A DNA stretch of 64,000 nucleotides from the NCBI RefSeq assembly GCF_900167525.1, contig NZ_FUZQ01000005.1, positions 186,001-250,000 of the forward strand, read 5' to 3'. The notes under the pieces are model-generated. The model did no database searches. It was not told where the DNA came from and saw only the letters and a program-made list of their open reading frames with translations. This document shows positions 17,120 through 25,229 of this stretch, in pieces. Origin of the DNA: Krasilnikoviella flava (GTDB taxonomy: Bacteria; Actinomycetota; Actinomycetes; Actinomycetales; Cellulomonadaceae). The position numbers and the translations under genes were made by a program. The stretch's first letter is position 1, and the number at the start of each line of letters is the position of its first letter.

Positions 17120-17455
17120 CTACAGCGCGTTCGAGCGGGCGGCGGTAGCGAACTGGTCGCGGCCACCGGGGGAGTGCCACGCCTGGAGCACGCTGGTGAC
17201 CCAGTCGAACTGCGGTGTGGCCAGGACCGTTCGACGACGTGGTCCGGTTCCGGCCACTCCCTTGGCCCAGCACACGGTCATGGCGCCGAAGTGCCCGTAG
17301 TCCGGCACGTGGGGGTTGGGGCCGAAGTCAGTCAGGTCGAGCATGACCAACTCGCGGCGGTGCAGCCCGTAGGCATAGCAGACCTCGAATGCCATGGGAG
17401 TCACGCATCGCCGTCAGCCACGTCTTCAGATGCAAGAACTCGACGTCCTCGTCGA
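17120..17455 (-). pseudogene. truncated, frameshifted tyrosine integrase
   Basis: Reading leftwards: LHLKTWLTAMRDS, then after a one-base insertion in the CCC run at 17396-17398, MAFEVCYAYGLHRRELVMLD, LTDFGPNPHVPDYGHFGAM and TGPRRRTVLATPQFDWV. The YGLxRREL segment holds the first catalytic Arg of tyrosine recombinases. The C-terminal HxxR...Tyr part is absent. Confidence 0.6.
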
Positions 17456-17458
17456 CCC

Positions 17459-17860
17459 TTACGCGCCGCTGGAGTGCAACGGTTCCGTGCGCGGCAGGAT
17501 CCGGCGACGAGCGATCCGCCACCCGCTCTAGGTCCGAACGAGGGAGTCCTCGTAGACGACCGAACCCACGGTTCCGTCCGTCATGACGCCGATGCCCTTG
17601 CTCACCGCCGTGGCGTCGTCACGCCCAAGAGTCGTGACGACGATGTTGGTGACGTGGTGACCCACCGGGTTGCCGGCCCCGAGGGTCCGGCCAGCATCCG
17701 CGATCGCTGCCGGCCCGATCAGCTCGCCGCCGCCGAACGCGGTGACGTCGTACACGACGTCTGCGGTGAACACGTCGTCGAGGCGTTCGAATGCCGCCTC
17801 GTCGACGAGGTGTCCGTGGAGGTTGATCAGCTCGTGAACGAGCAGGCGGTCGTCAGACAT
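17459..17860 (-). pseudogene. SnoaL-like (NTF2 fold) gene interrupted by an amber stop
   Basis: From ATG 17860, 110 codons read MSDDRLLVHELINLHGHLVDE through GHHVTNIVVTTLGRDD to YEDSLVRT, then TAG (17528-17530). The same frame continues SGWRIARRRILPRTEP to TAA at 17459-17461. The GWRIaxRR motif is the normal C-terminal strand of SnoaL-like proteins, so the TAG interrupts an otherwise family-length (133-codon) gene. Without the last strand the fold would be incomplete. Either a recent nonsense mutation, readthrough or an assembly error is possible. Confidence 0.7.
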
Positions 17861-17950
17861 GGACCCGATCCTGCCGGGCCGGACGCCGCGATCGTCGTCG
17901 CCGCACGGGAGCCCGACGTATCGGATGCCACTCGCACCAGTCGCTAACCG

Positions 17951-17964
17951 ATAATGCACATTAT
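17951..17964. promoter_or_regulatory. AT-rich palindrome upstream of the SnoaL-like gene
   Basis: ATAATG and CATTAT separated by two bases. It stands out in a GC-rich region, about 90 bases before the minus-strand gene start; candidate operator. Confidence 0.35.
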
Positions 17965-18475
17965 GTCATTACGTGGGACGAGCCGGCCCCGGAGCCCCTC
18001 CCTCGAGGCGGTCGACCGACACGGAACGACCACTGACCGCGAGGCTCCGTCAGGTCGGTCGACAGGCGGGTCGAGCACGGCCGGTGAGCTCCCACGCTGC
18101 AGCGTTCGCTGATGCCCGGACGTCGTCCATGACGCGCTGGGCAGCTCGACGAACTGCTGGACCTCAAGGGTCGGCGTGCTGCCGCAACGTGCCTGGACGC
18201 CACCGGCGCCACACCTGGTGGCGTCGAGTCGACGACACGTCGACGACGATCCGCACCGCGCACCACGTCGCAGCGCCACCCGGCATGTGTGCGCCGGTGC
18301 AGGTGTCGACCGCGTCAGGTGGCCCCGCGTTTGCCCTATCCCCCGTTGAGGGCCGCGTAGGAGCCCATCGAGGCGCGATCCGCTGACGCTGGCAGCCGTG
18401 GCCGGTCGCTCCGTCATGCGGGCGGCGCGGCGGACGGGCTCCATGACAGCTCTCGCCACATGGCGCGCCTCGCGC
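17965..18475. other. 510 bases with no recognisable gene
   Basis: All frames over this stretch have mixed composition without the strong G/C third-position bias of neighbours. No domain, RNA or repeat was recognised. It lies within the decayed island and may be degraded coding sequence. Confidence 0.5.
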
Positions 18476-18528
18476 TAGGATAGAACGGACATAGGCCCCA
18501 AACCATTGTGTATGACACAACACAGTGG
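18476..18528. promoter_or_regulatory. orphan promoter-operator
   Basis: TAGGAT (18476-18481) is followed by nested inverted repeats: TTGTGT/ACACAA (18506-18520, 3-base centre) inside CCATTGTG/CACAGTGG (18503-18528, one mismatch). No intact gene follows closely; the next clear gene has its own promoter 170 bases on. Candidate relic of a lost regulated gene. Confidence 0.35.
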
Positions 18529-18697
18529 TCTCGCGCATCCCGGGTCGGGTGCCCCTCTCCGCCGTCTCTGCGACGTCGCCGTCGCCATCGCCGTCCCTGC
18601 CGGGACCGCTCCCCTGGTCCCGTCGCCGTCCGACGGCACCGCCGACCTCACGTCTGCCGTCGCCCTCGTCGTCGACAGCGCTGTCGGACCGGGCGTC

Positions 18698-18703
18698 TAC
18701 GGT
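18698..18703 (+). promoter_or_regulatory. -10 element of leaderless ogt gene
   Basis: TACGGT with 6 bases to the ATG at 18710. It decides the start against an upstream in-frame extension to 18506. Confidence 0.5.
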
Positions 18704-18709
18704 GAACGC

Positions 18710-19267
18710 ATGGCCACTCCCCCGGCGGGGCTCGCGTTCTGCGTCTTCCCCACGGTGATCGGGCACTGCGCCCTCGTGTGGCGCGCGCCGGGCACGATCG
18801 TGGGCTCCGCCCTCCCCCACGGGTCGGCAGACCGTACCCGCGACGCCGTCGCCCGCTGGTACCCGGCCGCCCGGGAGACCACGCCCGACGCCGTGATCGT
18901 GACCGCCATGGCGGAGGTCACGACGCTGCTGGAGTCCGGGACCGGAGACCTGTCCGGCATCGCGCTCGACCTCGACGTCGTGCCCGCCTTCGACCGCCGC
19001 GTCTACCACGTGGTGCGCATGATCCCGCCCGGGGCCACGCTCACGTACGGCGAGGTGGCGGCGCGGCTCGGGGCGCCCGGGGCCGCCCAGGCCGTGGGTC
19101 AGGCCCTCGGTCGCAATCCGTTCCCCCCGATCGTCCCGTGCCACCGCGTGCTCGCGGCGGGCAAGCAGGTCGGCGGCTTCTCCGCGCGCGGTGGCCGGCG
19201 CACCAAGCTCCGGATGCTCGAGCGGGAGGGTGTCCACCTGGAGCACCCCACCCTCTTCGACCTCTGA
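18710..19267 (+). CDS. ogt: methylated-DNA--protein-cysteine methyltransferase
   Basis: 185-residue suicide alkyltransferase that removes alkyl groups from O6-guanine. The C-terminal domain has VVRMIPPGATLTYGEVAARLG, AVGQALGRNPFPPIVPCHRVL with acceptor Cys144 in the PCHR motif, then QVGGFSARGG. The N-terminal domain is short and divergent. The frame is intact although flanked by decayed genes. Leaderless start at ATG 18710. Confidence 0.9.
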   Translation: MATPPAGLAFCVFPTVIGHCALVWRAPGTIVGSALPHGSADRTRDAVARWYPAARETTPDAVIVTAMAEVTTLLESGTGDLSGIALDLDVVPAFDRRVYHVVRMIPPGATLTYGEVAARLGAPGAAQAVGQALGRNPFPPIVPCHRVLAAGKQVGGFSARGGRRTKLRMLEREGVHLEHPTLFDL

Positions 19268-19289
19268 CCCGCCCACTCGTCGGCGCAGG

Positions 19290-19890
19290 TCAGGAGAGCC
19301 GGCCCACGCGGCTGTTGGGCTCACCCGGGCCCACCGGGACCTGCTCCCCGACGCCCGCGTCGCAGAGGGAACGCAGCGCGCGGCGCTTCGCGGTGGGCCG
19401 CCCTCCCTTGGGCGTCGCGCGCACCAGGGCGTTCGCGGGCAGGTCGTCGGCGATGGGCCGGTAGACGACGGGCATCCCCTCGCAGGTGAGGTCGCCGTAC
19501 GGGCGGCCCATGATGATCGTGTCACCCAGCCCGCGTGCGACGAGCGAGCGGCACCGCGTCGTACGCCGCGAGGGGGTGTGTGGCCGCGAGCGCCAGCTGC
19601 AGACGGACGGCGGCGAGGCGGTGGGTCTCCAGCGGTGCGCTCACGTGGTTCTCGTACAGGAAGGCTGCGTCGAGCCGCCCTCGACGAGGTCGACGTCGGG
19701 GAAGGCTCGGTCGAAGTGCTCGGCGATCGGCGGGAAGAGCCACGGGGAGAGGGTGGTGAAAAGGCCGAGGCGCAGGGTGCCCGTCAGGTCGCCGCGCGTG
19801 GCGGCCTCGACGCGGCGGATGTCCTGCAGGCTCTCCGCGATCTCCCTGGCGTGCTCGTACACTGCCGGCCCGCCGTCGCCGGCCTGGACT
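19290..19890 (-). pseudogene. LysR-family regulator remnant (substrate-binding domain in three frames)
   Basis: Three consecutive segments in different frames rebuild one LysR effector domain. The first is GDGGPAVYEHAREIAESLQD to HFDRAFPDVDLVEGG. The second is LDAAFLYENHVSAPLETHRL to HPLAAYDAVPLA. The third is SLVARGLGDTIIMGRPYGD to VRATPKGGRPTAKRRALRS. Two frameshifts (near 19680 and 19530) separate them. The N-terminal helix-turn-helix is gone, cut off at the junction with the transporter remnant. Confidence 0.7.
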
Positions 19891-20527
19891 CGGCGCGGGC
19901 CACCCTCGCTTCGTTCGGGACGCTCGCGGCGGGATACGTCGCGCGTCCGTTGGGCGCATCGTTCTGATGCTCATCGGCCTCTTCGTGCGCCCCAAGGTTG
20001 TCGAGAGCCCGTTGTTCCGCAGCTTCGACCGCGAGGCGGAGGATCGTCGGGTGCCGCTCGTGCAGGTGCTGACCCGGTCGCCGTGGGTCCTGCTCCTCGG
20101 TCGGCTCGTCGCGATGTCACAGCTGACGATCTCCGGCATGGCCAGCGTCTGGGGGCTGAGCTATGCCACCGCGCACGGCGCGGACCAGACGTTCGCGCTC
20201 AACGCCAAGGTGCTCTCGGCGGTCGCGCTCTTCGCCTGCGCCATCCTGTCGGCGCGGCTCAGCGACCGGTTCGGCCGGCGTCCCGTGATCGCCGTCGGCA
20301 TTGTCGCCGTCGCCCTGTTCGCGTACCCCCTGGTGGTGCTCGTCGCGACGGGCGAGAACGTGAGCTTCGCGGTCGCCGTGGTGGGCGGCCGGGCGATCCA
20401 GGGCATCATCCTCGGCCCGCTCGCGGCGTTCCTCGCGGAGCTGTTCCCGACGTCGGTGCGCTTCACCGGCTCCTTCCTGGCGTTCCAGGGCGCCTCCGCT
20501 ATCGGCGCCGGCTTCACCGAGGAGGCG
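19867..20527 (+). pseudogene. MFS (MHS-type) transporter remnant with internal deletion
   Basis: A short piece LDSARATLASFGTLAAGYVARPLGAS (transmembrane helix 2-3 region of metabolite:proton symporters) is joined, after a stop and frame change at about 19965, to LIGLFVRPKVVESPLFRSFD, LSARLSDRFGRRPVIAVG and FLAELFPTSVRFTGSFLAF. About 100 residues between the pieces, the N-terminus and the last helices are missing. MHS members usually import aromatic or carboxylic acids. Confidence 0.7.
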
Positions 20528-21229
20528 GCGCACGCCTCGGTCGACCGGGACCGAGCGATCCGGATCCGGGACATCCTCGGGGTGGACGACGAGTTCACGT
20601 TCGAGACGCTGTCGCAGGAGGACTGGGTCGCCCGGCGGCTCGTCGCCGACACCTTCCGCGAGCGCCGCCCACCTGTGGGTGCCGTACGGGGGGTACGGCA
20701 TGAATGCCGGGATCGCCGATGGGCTCGACCTCGCGTGGCTCCTCGGCGCCGTCGTGACGGGGTGGGCCGACGAGGCCGTCCTCGACGCGTGCGCTGCGGG
20801 CGCAGCCGCACGCCAGGAGCTCGGCGAGCTGGTGTACGACCTCAATGTGCAGCAGTTCGCCGCCACCGGGCTGAACTTCGGCTACTCGTACACCGGCTCC
20901 CCGATCATCGTTCCCGACGGCGACGCGTCTCCCTCCACGACCGGCTGGGACCGTGATACTGCCTCGTCGTCGCGGGCGGGCCCGGCGCGCTGGACGGCGG
21001 GCTGGCGGACTGGGTGGGAGCCGCCCGGTCCGCGAGGCTGCCGATCGACGTGGTCGTGGTGCCCGACGACGCTGTCCCCGACTCCTACACGACCCGGTTC
21101 GTCATCGTGCGCCAGGACCAGCACGTCACCTGGCGCGGCGACCTGCTCCCGGGCGACCCCTCGGCGCTCGCGGCCCACCCCGGCGCTGCCGGCACGAGCG
21201 GGGTGTCCGGCGTCGGCGTCGCGGCCTGA
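20527..21229 (+). pseudogene. FAD-dependent aromatic hydroxylase remnant
   Basis: Segments in three frames correspond to the C-terminal half of an FAD monooxygenase of the phenol/3-hydroxyphenylpropionate hydroxylase class. They are RIRDILGVDDEFTFETLSQED and WVARRLVADTFRER, then AAHLWVPYGGYGMNAGIADG and LDLAWLLGAVVTG, then SYTTRFVIVRQDQHVTWRGD. The FLAGD part of the second FAD motif is deleted exactly at the first frame change (near 20665). The N-terminal GxGxxG domain is absent; the transporter remnant runs straight into it. Confidence 0.7.
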
Positions 21230-21298
21230 CGTCCCCGGGCGTCGGTGGCGGAGCCGGTGGCACGACGGGGCGCGGGTGGCCGTGTCGGTGCGCCCGCC

Positions 21299-21304
21299 TA
21301 GCCT
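21299..21304 (+). promoter_or_regulatory. -10 element of leaderless recombinase gene
   Basis: TAGCCT, 6 bases before GTG 21311; no Shine-Dalgarno. Confidence 0.5.
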
Positions 21305-21310
21305 GTCGCC

Positions 21311-22414
21311 GTGGTCGCTCCTCCTCGCCTGAATCGCCTCGCCGTCGCCGAGGCCGCCGACCGCTATCTCACGTCGGTGCAGGTGGAGAGCGTCCGCGGG
21401 GTCCTCTCCCCCGCCACCGCCCGCAGCTACGAGCGCGACGTCCGGGAGTTCGCCGAGCTCGTGGGGAGCGGGCGCGTGCTCGACGACGTCACCGGGGAGG
21501 ACGTCGACGACGCGCTGGTTCGCTACCAGGCCAGCCCTGACGGCCGCTTCTCCGACCCTTCCCGCAAGGGCGCGCCGGGCCGGTCGGTGGCCACGGTCAA
21601 CCGCTTCCGGCAGTCGATCAGCAGGTTCTTCGCCCACGCCGCCCGGCAGTGCTGGGTGCAGGCGGACCCGATGCAGTGGGCGGCGCCGCCCGCCCGGTCC
21701 CGCGACCGTCTGCGGGTCGAAAGGACCGCGCTCTCCGCGTCGGCCGCCGGCGCACTCCTGCAGGCGTCCGCGGTGGCCCCTGCCGCGGGCCCGTCGCGTG
21801 CCGGGCCTGTGCGCTCGCCGCGGTCCGACCAGGCGCTCGCGCTGCGCGACCGTCTCGTCGTCGCCCTGCTCCTCGTCCTCGGTCCGCGGGTGTCGGAGCT
21901 CGCCCGCGCCGACGTCGCGGACTTCACGCGCGAGCCGGAGGAGACGCGCTGGCGCATCGTCGGCAAGGGCGGATCGATCCGCACGGTCGCGCTCTCGGCG
22001 CCGCTGGCGGCCGCGCTCGAGGAGTACCTGCGTGAGCTCCGGCCGCGCCTCGCCGACAGGCGGCCGGACGACCCCGACGCCCAGCGCGCCCTCCTGCTCA
22101 CCTGGCGCGGGCGGCGCGTCGACACCCAGACGGTACGGGCCCTCCTAGCGCGGGCGGTCGAGCGGATGCCGGCCCCCTACCGTCGTCCCGCGACGCCGCA
22201 CGCGCTGCGGCACACCACCGCCACCCTGCTCGTGGCCGAGGGCTGGGACGTCAAGGTCGTGGCCGAGCTCCTCGGGCACCGGTCGATCGCGACCACGGGC
22301 GTGTACCTGGATCGCATCGAGGGGGAGCTGGCCGCCGCGATCCGGTCGCACCCTCTCTCGGCCGGCCTCACCGCGCCCGAGGCGACCGTGGCAGGGCCTC
22401 CGCCGGGCGGGTGA
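21311..22414 (+). CDS. tyrosine recombinase/integrase
   Basis: 367 residues. An N-terminal SAM-like core-binding domain (about 15-110, ATARSYERDVREFAELVG) is followed by the catalytic domain: Arg in LVLGPRVSELARADV, Lys in IVGKGGSIRTVAL, HALRHTTATLL (HxxR), LGHRSIATTGVYLD with the second His and nucleophile Tyr. All five catalytic residues are present. It lacks the excisionase, att-flanking tRNA or phage neighbours of a typical integrase. It could be a chromosomal or orphan recombinase related to XerC/D in shape, but the insertion around residues 155-180 and the decayed neighbours argue for island origin. Confidence 0.85.
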   Translation: MVAPPRLNRLAVAEAADRYLTSVQVESVRGVLSPATARSYERDVREFAELVGSGRVLDDVTGEDVDDALVRYQASPDGRFSDPSRKGAPGRSVATVNRFRQSISRFFAHAARQCWVQADPMQWAAPPARSRDRLRVERTALSASAAGALLQASAVAPAAGPSRAGPVRSPRSDQALALRDRLVVALLLVLGPRVSELARADVADFTREPEETRWRIVGKGGSIRTVALSAPLAAALEEYLRELRPRLADRRPDDPDAQRALLLTWRGRRVDTQTVRALLARAVERMPAPYRRPATPHALRHTTATLLVAEGWDVKVVAELLGHRSIATTGVYLDRIEGELAAAIRSHPLSAGLTAPEATVAGPPPGG

Positions 22415-22464
22415 CATCACCGACGTACCCGACAGTTCGGCGAGCGGCTCGGGCGGCGCGTGGC

Positions 22465-22470
22465 TACGGT
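22465..22470 (+). promoter_or_regulatory. -10 element of leaderless phospholipase-D gene
   Basis: TACGGT, 7 bases before GTG 22478. It favours this start over in-frame GTG 22460, which lies upstream of the hexamer. Confidence 0.5.
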
Positions 22471-22477
22471 GAGGCTC

Positions 22478-23755
22478 GTGCCGCCTCGCTTCCCCCGCCT
22501 CCGCAAGCCCGTCCGTGTCCAGTTCGACTGGCCCGCCCTGCGCCGCTACGCGACCCGCGGGGCCGTTCTCGCCGCGGCGGTCCCGGTCGCCGCCGCCGCG
22601 ACGGTCATGGGCCTCGAACGCTTCCGGCGCCACCAGTACCCCCTGGACGAGCCGTTCCCGACGGCCCCGCCGTCGTCCACCGAGGTCGAGGACACCACGG
22701 CGACCCTCTACACGTACGGCGCGGACCTCTACGCGGGGATGCTCGAGGCGATCCGCGGGGCGCAGCGCGAGATCTTCCTCGAGACGTACATCTGGAAGGA
22801 CGACGAGGTCGGCCGACAGTTCAAGCAGGCTCTCGTGGAGGCGTCTGCGCGCGGGGTGAGCGTCTACGTCGTGTACGACGGGTTCGCGAACCTCGTGATC
22901 TCCCGGCGCTTCTACGACCTGCCGGGCGTGCACGTGCTGCGCTTCCCCGCGATGCGGCCGGGCCTGCTGATGCTCGACGTGCGACGTTCGGGCCGCGACC
23001 ACCGCAAGATCCTCGTCGTCGACGACGAGACCGCGTTCGTCGGCGGCTACAACATCGGCTCCCTGTACGCGACGCAGTGGCGCGACACCCACCTGCGCCT
23101 TACCGGCCCGTCGGCATGGGAGCTGCGCAACGCGTTCGTCGACTTCTGGAACCGGTGGCGCGGGCCGCACCTGCCGGTGCTGCAGGACGTCGGCTCGCCG
23201 CTGTGGCTGCCGGGGCTGCGCGCGGCGCGTAACGCGCCGTCAGAGCTCGTCTTCCCCATCCGCGGGATCTATCTCGACGCGATGGACCGGGCGTGCTCCC
23301 ACATCTACATCACGCAGGCGTACTTCATCCCGGACGAGGACATCCAGGCCGGCCTCCTCGCCGCGGCGGCACGCGGGGTGGACGTGCGGGTCCTGGTGCC
23401 GGAGCGGTCGAACCATGTGGTCGCGGACTGGCTGGCTCGGGGGCACTACTCGACGCTGCTGCGCGGCGGGGTGCGGATCTTCCTCTACCAGGGGGCGATG
23501 ATCCACGCGAAGACGGCGACGATCGACGGTCGCTGGACCACGGTCGGCACGGCCAACATCGACCGCCTGAGCCTGACCGGGAACTACGAGATCAACCTCG
23601 AGGTCGTCGACAACGGCCTGGCCGCGCAGCTCGAGGACGCGTTCCGGATGGACCAGTCGAACTCCCGCGAGCTCACGCTCGCCGAGTGGCAGCACCGGCA
23701 CCCGCTGTCGAAGGTCGCCGAGCGGCTGATGTCGCCGCTGCGCCCGCTCCTCTGA
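22478..23755 (+). CDS. phospholipase D-family protein, cardiolipin synthase-like
   Basis: About 425 residues. One hydrophobic segment (AVLAAAVPVAAAATVMGL) near the N-terminus anchors it to the membrane. Two HKD motifs are present: HRKILVVDDETAFVGGYN starting at His175 and HAKTATIDGRWTTVGTAN starting at His343. The FLETYIWKDDEVGR and YFIPDEDI segments match bacterial cardiolipin synthases. It probably transfers phosphatidyl groups between lipids. The stop lies inside a hairpin shared with the convergent MerR gene. Confidence 0.88.
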   Translation: MPPRFPRLRKPVRVQFDWPALRRYATRGAVLAAAVPVAAAATVMGLERFRRHQYPLDEPFPTAPPSSTEVEDTTATLYTYGADLYAGMLEAIRGAQREIFLETYIWKDDEVGRQFKQALVEASARGVSVYVVYDGFANLVISRRFYDLPGVHVLRFPAMRPGLLMLDVRRSGRDHRKILVVDDETAFVGGYNIGSLYATQWRDTHLRLTGPSAWELRNAFVDFWNRWRGPHLPVLQDVGSPLWLPGLRAARNAPSELVFPIRGIYLDAMDRACSHIYITQAYFIPDEDIQAGLLAAAARGVDVRVLVPERSNHVVADWLARGHYSTLLRGGVRIFLYQGAMIHAKTATIDGRWTTVGTANIDRLSLTGNYEINLEVVDNGLAAQLEDAFRMDQSNSRELTLAEWQHRHPLSKVAERLMSPLRPLL

Positions 23756-23773
23756 CCCCGCGAGCGGGGTCAG
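23752..23773. terminator. hairpin containing both convergent stop codons
   Basis: 9-bp perfect stem CTGACCCCG/CGGGGTCAG with CGAG loop. The TGA of the phospholipase gene (23753-23755) is in one arm and the TGA of the MerR gene (23770-23772, minus strand) in the other. Confidence 0.7.
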
Positions 23774-24357
23774 CCAGCGGTGCGGGCCCGCCGCCGGGCG
23801 GCGAGCTCGTCGTCCTCGTGGGGCGCGGGCTCCTCGTCGTCGAGCGACTCCGTGGGCATCTCCGAGAGCGTGCCCTCGATGTCGCGCCACACGCGTCCGA
23901 CGGCGATGCCGAACACGCCCTGGCCGCCCTGGACGAGGTCCACGACCTCGTCGGGTGACGTGCACTCGTACACGGAGGCGCCGTCGCTCATGAGCGTGAT
24001 CTGCGCCAGGTCCTCCACGCCGCGCTCGCGCAGGTGGGTGACGGCACTGCGGATCTGGTGCAGCGAGACCCCGGTGTCGAGGAGCCGCTTGACGACCTTG
24101 AGCACGAGGATGTCGCGGAAGCTGTACAGGCGGTGCGTGCCGGACCCGGTCGCGGGCCGGATGGATGGCTCGACGAGCCCCGTGCGCGCCCAGTAGTCGA
24201 GCTGGCGGTAGGTGATCCCCGCGACCCGGCATGCCGTGGTGCCGCGGTACCCGGTGGCGGCGTCCTGCTCTGTGAGGTCCTCGCCGAAGAGGAGCCCCTG
24301 GGCGCCGTGCGGCACCGAAGCACCCGTGGGGACGCTTGCCTCACCGCTGCTGTTCAC
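23770..24357 (-). CDS. MerR-family regulator (Rv1830/McdR-like)
   Basis: 195 residues. MerR helix-turn-helix CRVAGITYRQLDYWARTGLVEPSIRPATGSGTHRLYSFRDILVLKVVKRLL spans about 43-95, followed by a dimerisation helix and a domain with ECTSPDEVVDLVQGGQGVFGIAVGRV typical of the second MerR protein in the garA-ftsR-DUF151 block. Mycobacterial counterparts influence cell division and growth. GTG 24357 has AGGAGG 4 bases upstream. It has its own promoter, separate from DUF151. Confidence 0.85.
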   Translation of the reverse strand: MNSSGEASVPTGASVPHGAQGLLFGEDLTEQDAATGYRGTTACRVAGITYRQLDYWARTGLVEPSIRPATGSGTHRLYSFRDILVLKVVKRLLDTGVSLHQIRSAVTHLRERGVEDLAQITLMSDGASVYECTSPDEVVDLVQGGQGVFGIAVGRVWRDIEGTLSEMPTESLDDEEPAPHEDDELAARRRARTAG

Positions 24358-24380
24358 TGTGCCTCCTGGTGTTGGACTCC

Positions 24381-24409
24381 ACGCTAAGACGCCCCTGGGG
24401 AGCCGTCAA
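24381..24409 (-). promoter_or_regulatory. promoter of the second MerR gene
   Basis: TTGACG (24404-24409), 17-base spacer, TAGCGT (24381-24386). Both hexamers and the spacer length are identical to those of the GH3 promoter at 13862-13890. Confidence 0.65.
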
Positions 24410-24476
24410 CGACGTCGGCGTCGAGCGCGACCGCGTGTCGCGCCATCCTGACGTCCGGGGACCTCGCGCCGACCCT

Positions 24477-24549
24477 CAACTTTCGACCACGACTTGAAGG
24501 TTCGCCCCTACCGTAGCCGAGCCCGACCGTCGACCGGAGGTCGAAGGTT
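24477..24549. promoter_or_regulatory. repeated AACTTTCGACC-like motifs upstream of the MerR gene
   Basis: AACTTTCGACC (24478-24488) faces CTTGAAGGTT (24493-24502) as an imperfect inverted repeat, and GGTCGAAGGTT recurs at 24539-24549. Candidate binding sites for one of the two MerR proteins of the block. Confidence 0.35.
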
Positions 24550-24583
24550 TTCCCGGCGTGGCGCCTCCCGGGGTCTGCTGCCG

Positions 24584-25129
24584 TCAGGGCGGGACGTCGT
24601 CGGGCGGCGGCCCCGGTTCGGGCGGCCCGCCGGGCGTGGTGAAGTCCGCGGCGGTCACGTGGTCGAGGAAGTCGCGGAACTTCTCGACCTCCCGCTGCTG
24701 TTCGACGTCGACCACCTCGACCCCGGCCACGGCCACCACCTCCGCCGAGCACAGCACCGGGCTGCCGGTCCGCACGGCCAGCGCGATCGCGTCGGACGCC
24801 CGCGAGTCCAAGCGGCTGCCGTTGGACAGGACCAGCTCGGCGAAGAACACGCCGCCGTCGAGGGCGACGATCTCGACCTGCTCGAGCTCCACCCCCACGG
24901 CGCCGAGCAGGTCCCGCAACAGGTCGTGCGTCATGGGGCGGGGCGTGACGAGACCGGCCTGCGCCATCGCGATCGCCGACGCCTCCCGCGCACCGATGAC
25001 GATGGGGACGGCGAGGTTCGCGGCGGCGTCCAGCAACAGGACCACGATCTCCTGATCGTGCTGCTGCTGACGCACGCCGAGGACCTCGACCGGGACCATC
25101 GGTGCGTCGCTCGGCTCGTCGGGTTCCAC
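24584..25129 (-). CDS. DUF151 bifunctional nuclease family protein
   Basis: 181 residues. VPVEVLGVRQQQHDQEIVVLL, IVIGAREASAIAMAQAGLV and SRLDSRASDAIALAVRTGSPV are the DUF151/BFN core. Plant and bacterial homologues have been described as nucleases, but the mycobacterial one is conserved in the garA neighbourhood with unclear function. A Pro-rich tail follows. GTG 25129 is 6 bases after TACCGT, so it starts its own leaderless transcript. Confidence 0.88.
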   Translation of the reverse strand: MEPDEPSDAPMVPVEVLGVRQQQHDQEIVVLLLDAAANLAVPIVIGAREASAIAMAQAGLVTPRPMTHDLLRDLLGAVGVELEQVEIVALDGGVFFAELVLSNGSRLDSRASDAIALAVRTGSPVLCSAEVVAVAGVEVVDVEQQREVEKFRDFLDHVTAADFTTPGGPPEPGPPPDDVPP

Positions 25130-25135
25130 CGATCC

Positions 25136-25141
25136 ACGGTA
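25136..25141 (-). promoter_or_regulatory. -10 element of leaderless DUF151 gene
   Basis: TACCGT, 6 bases upstream of GTG 25129; no Shine-Dalgarno. Confidence 0.5.
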
Positions 25142-25229
25142 CGTCCGGAACGTCCCGCACGTCGCCCCCGGGGGCGAAGCGGATCAAGACCGGCCAGATG
25201 CCGGTGAAACGCCGGTCCCGGAGGTCCCG

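Noticed and set aside
18506-18709. 68-codon N-terminal extension of the ogt gene
   Set aside because: The extension begins inside a palindrome and lacks family similarity; the TACGGT hexamer 6 bases before ATG 18710 decides for the shorter start.
24034-24387. plus-strand frames over the MerR gene
   Set aside because: Antisense to a clearly coding MerR gene with a promoter and Shine-Dalgarno; no independent evidence.
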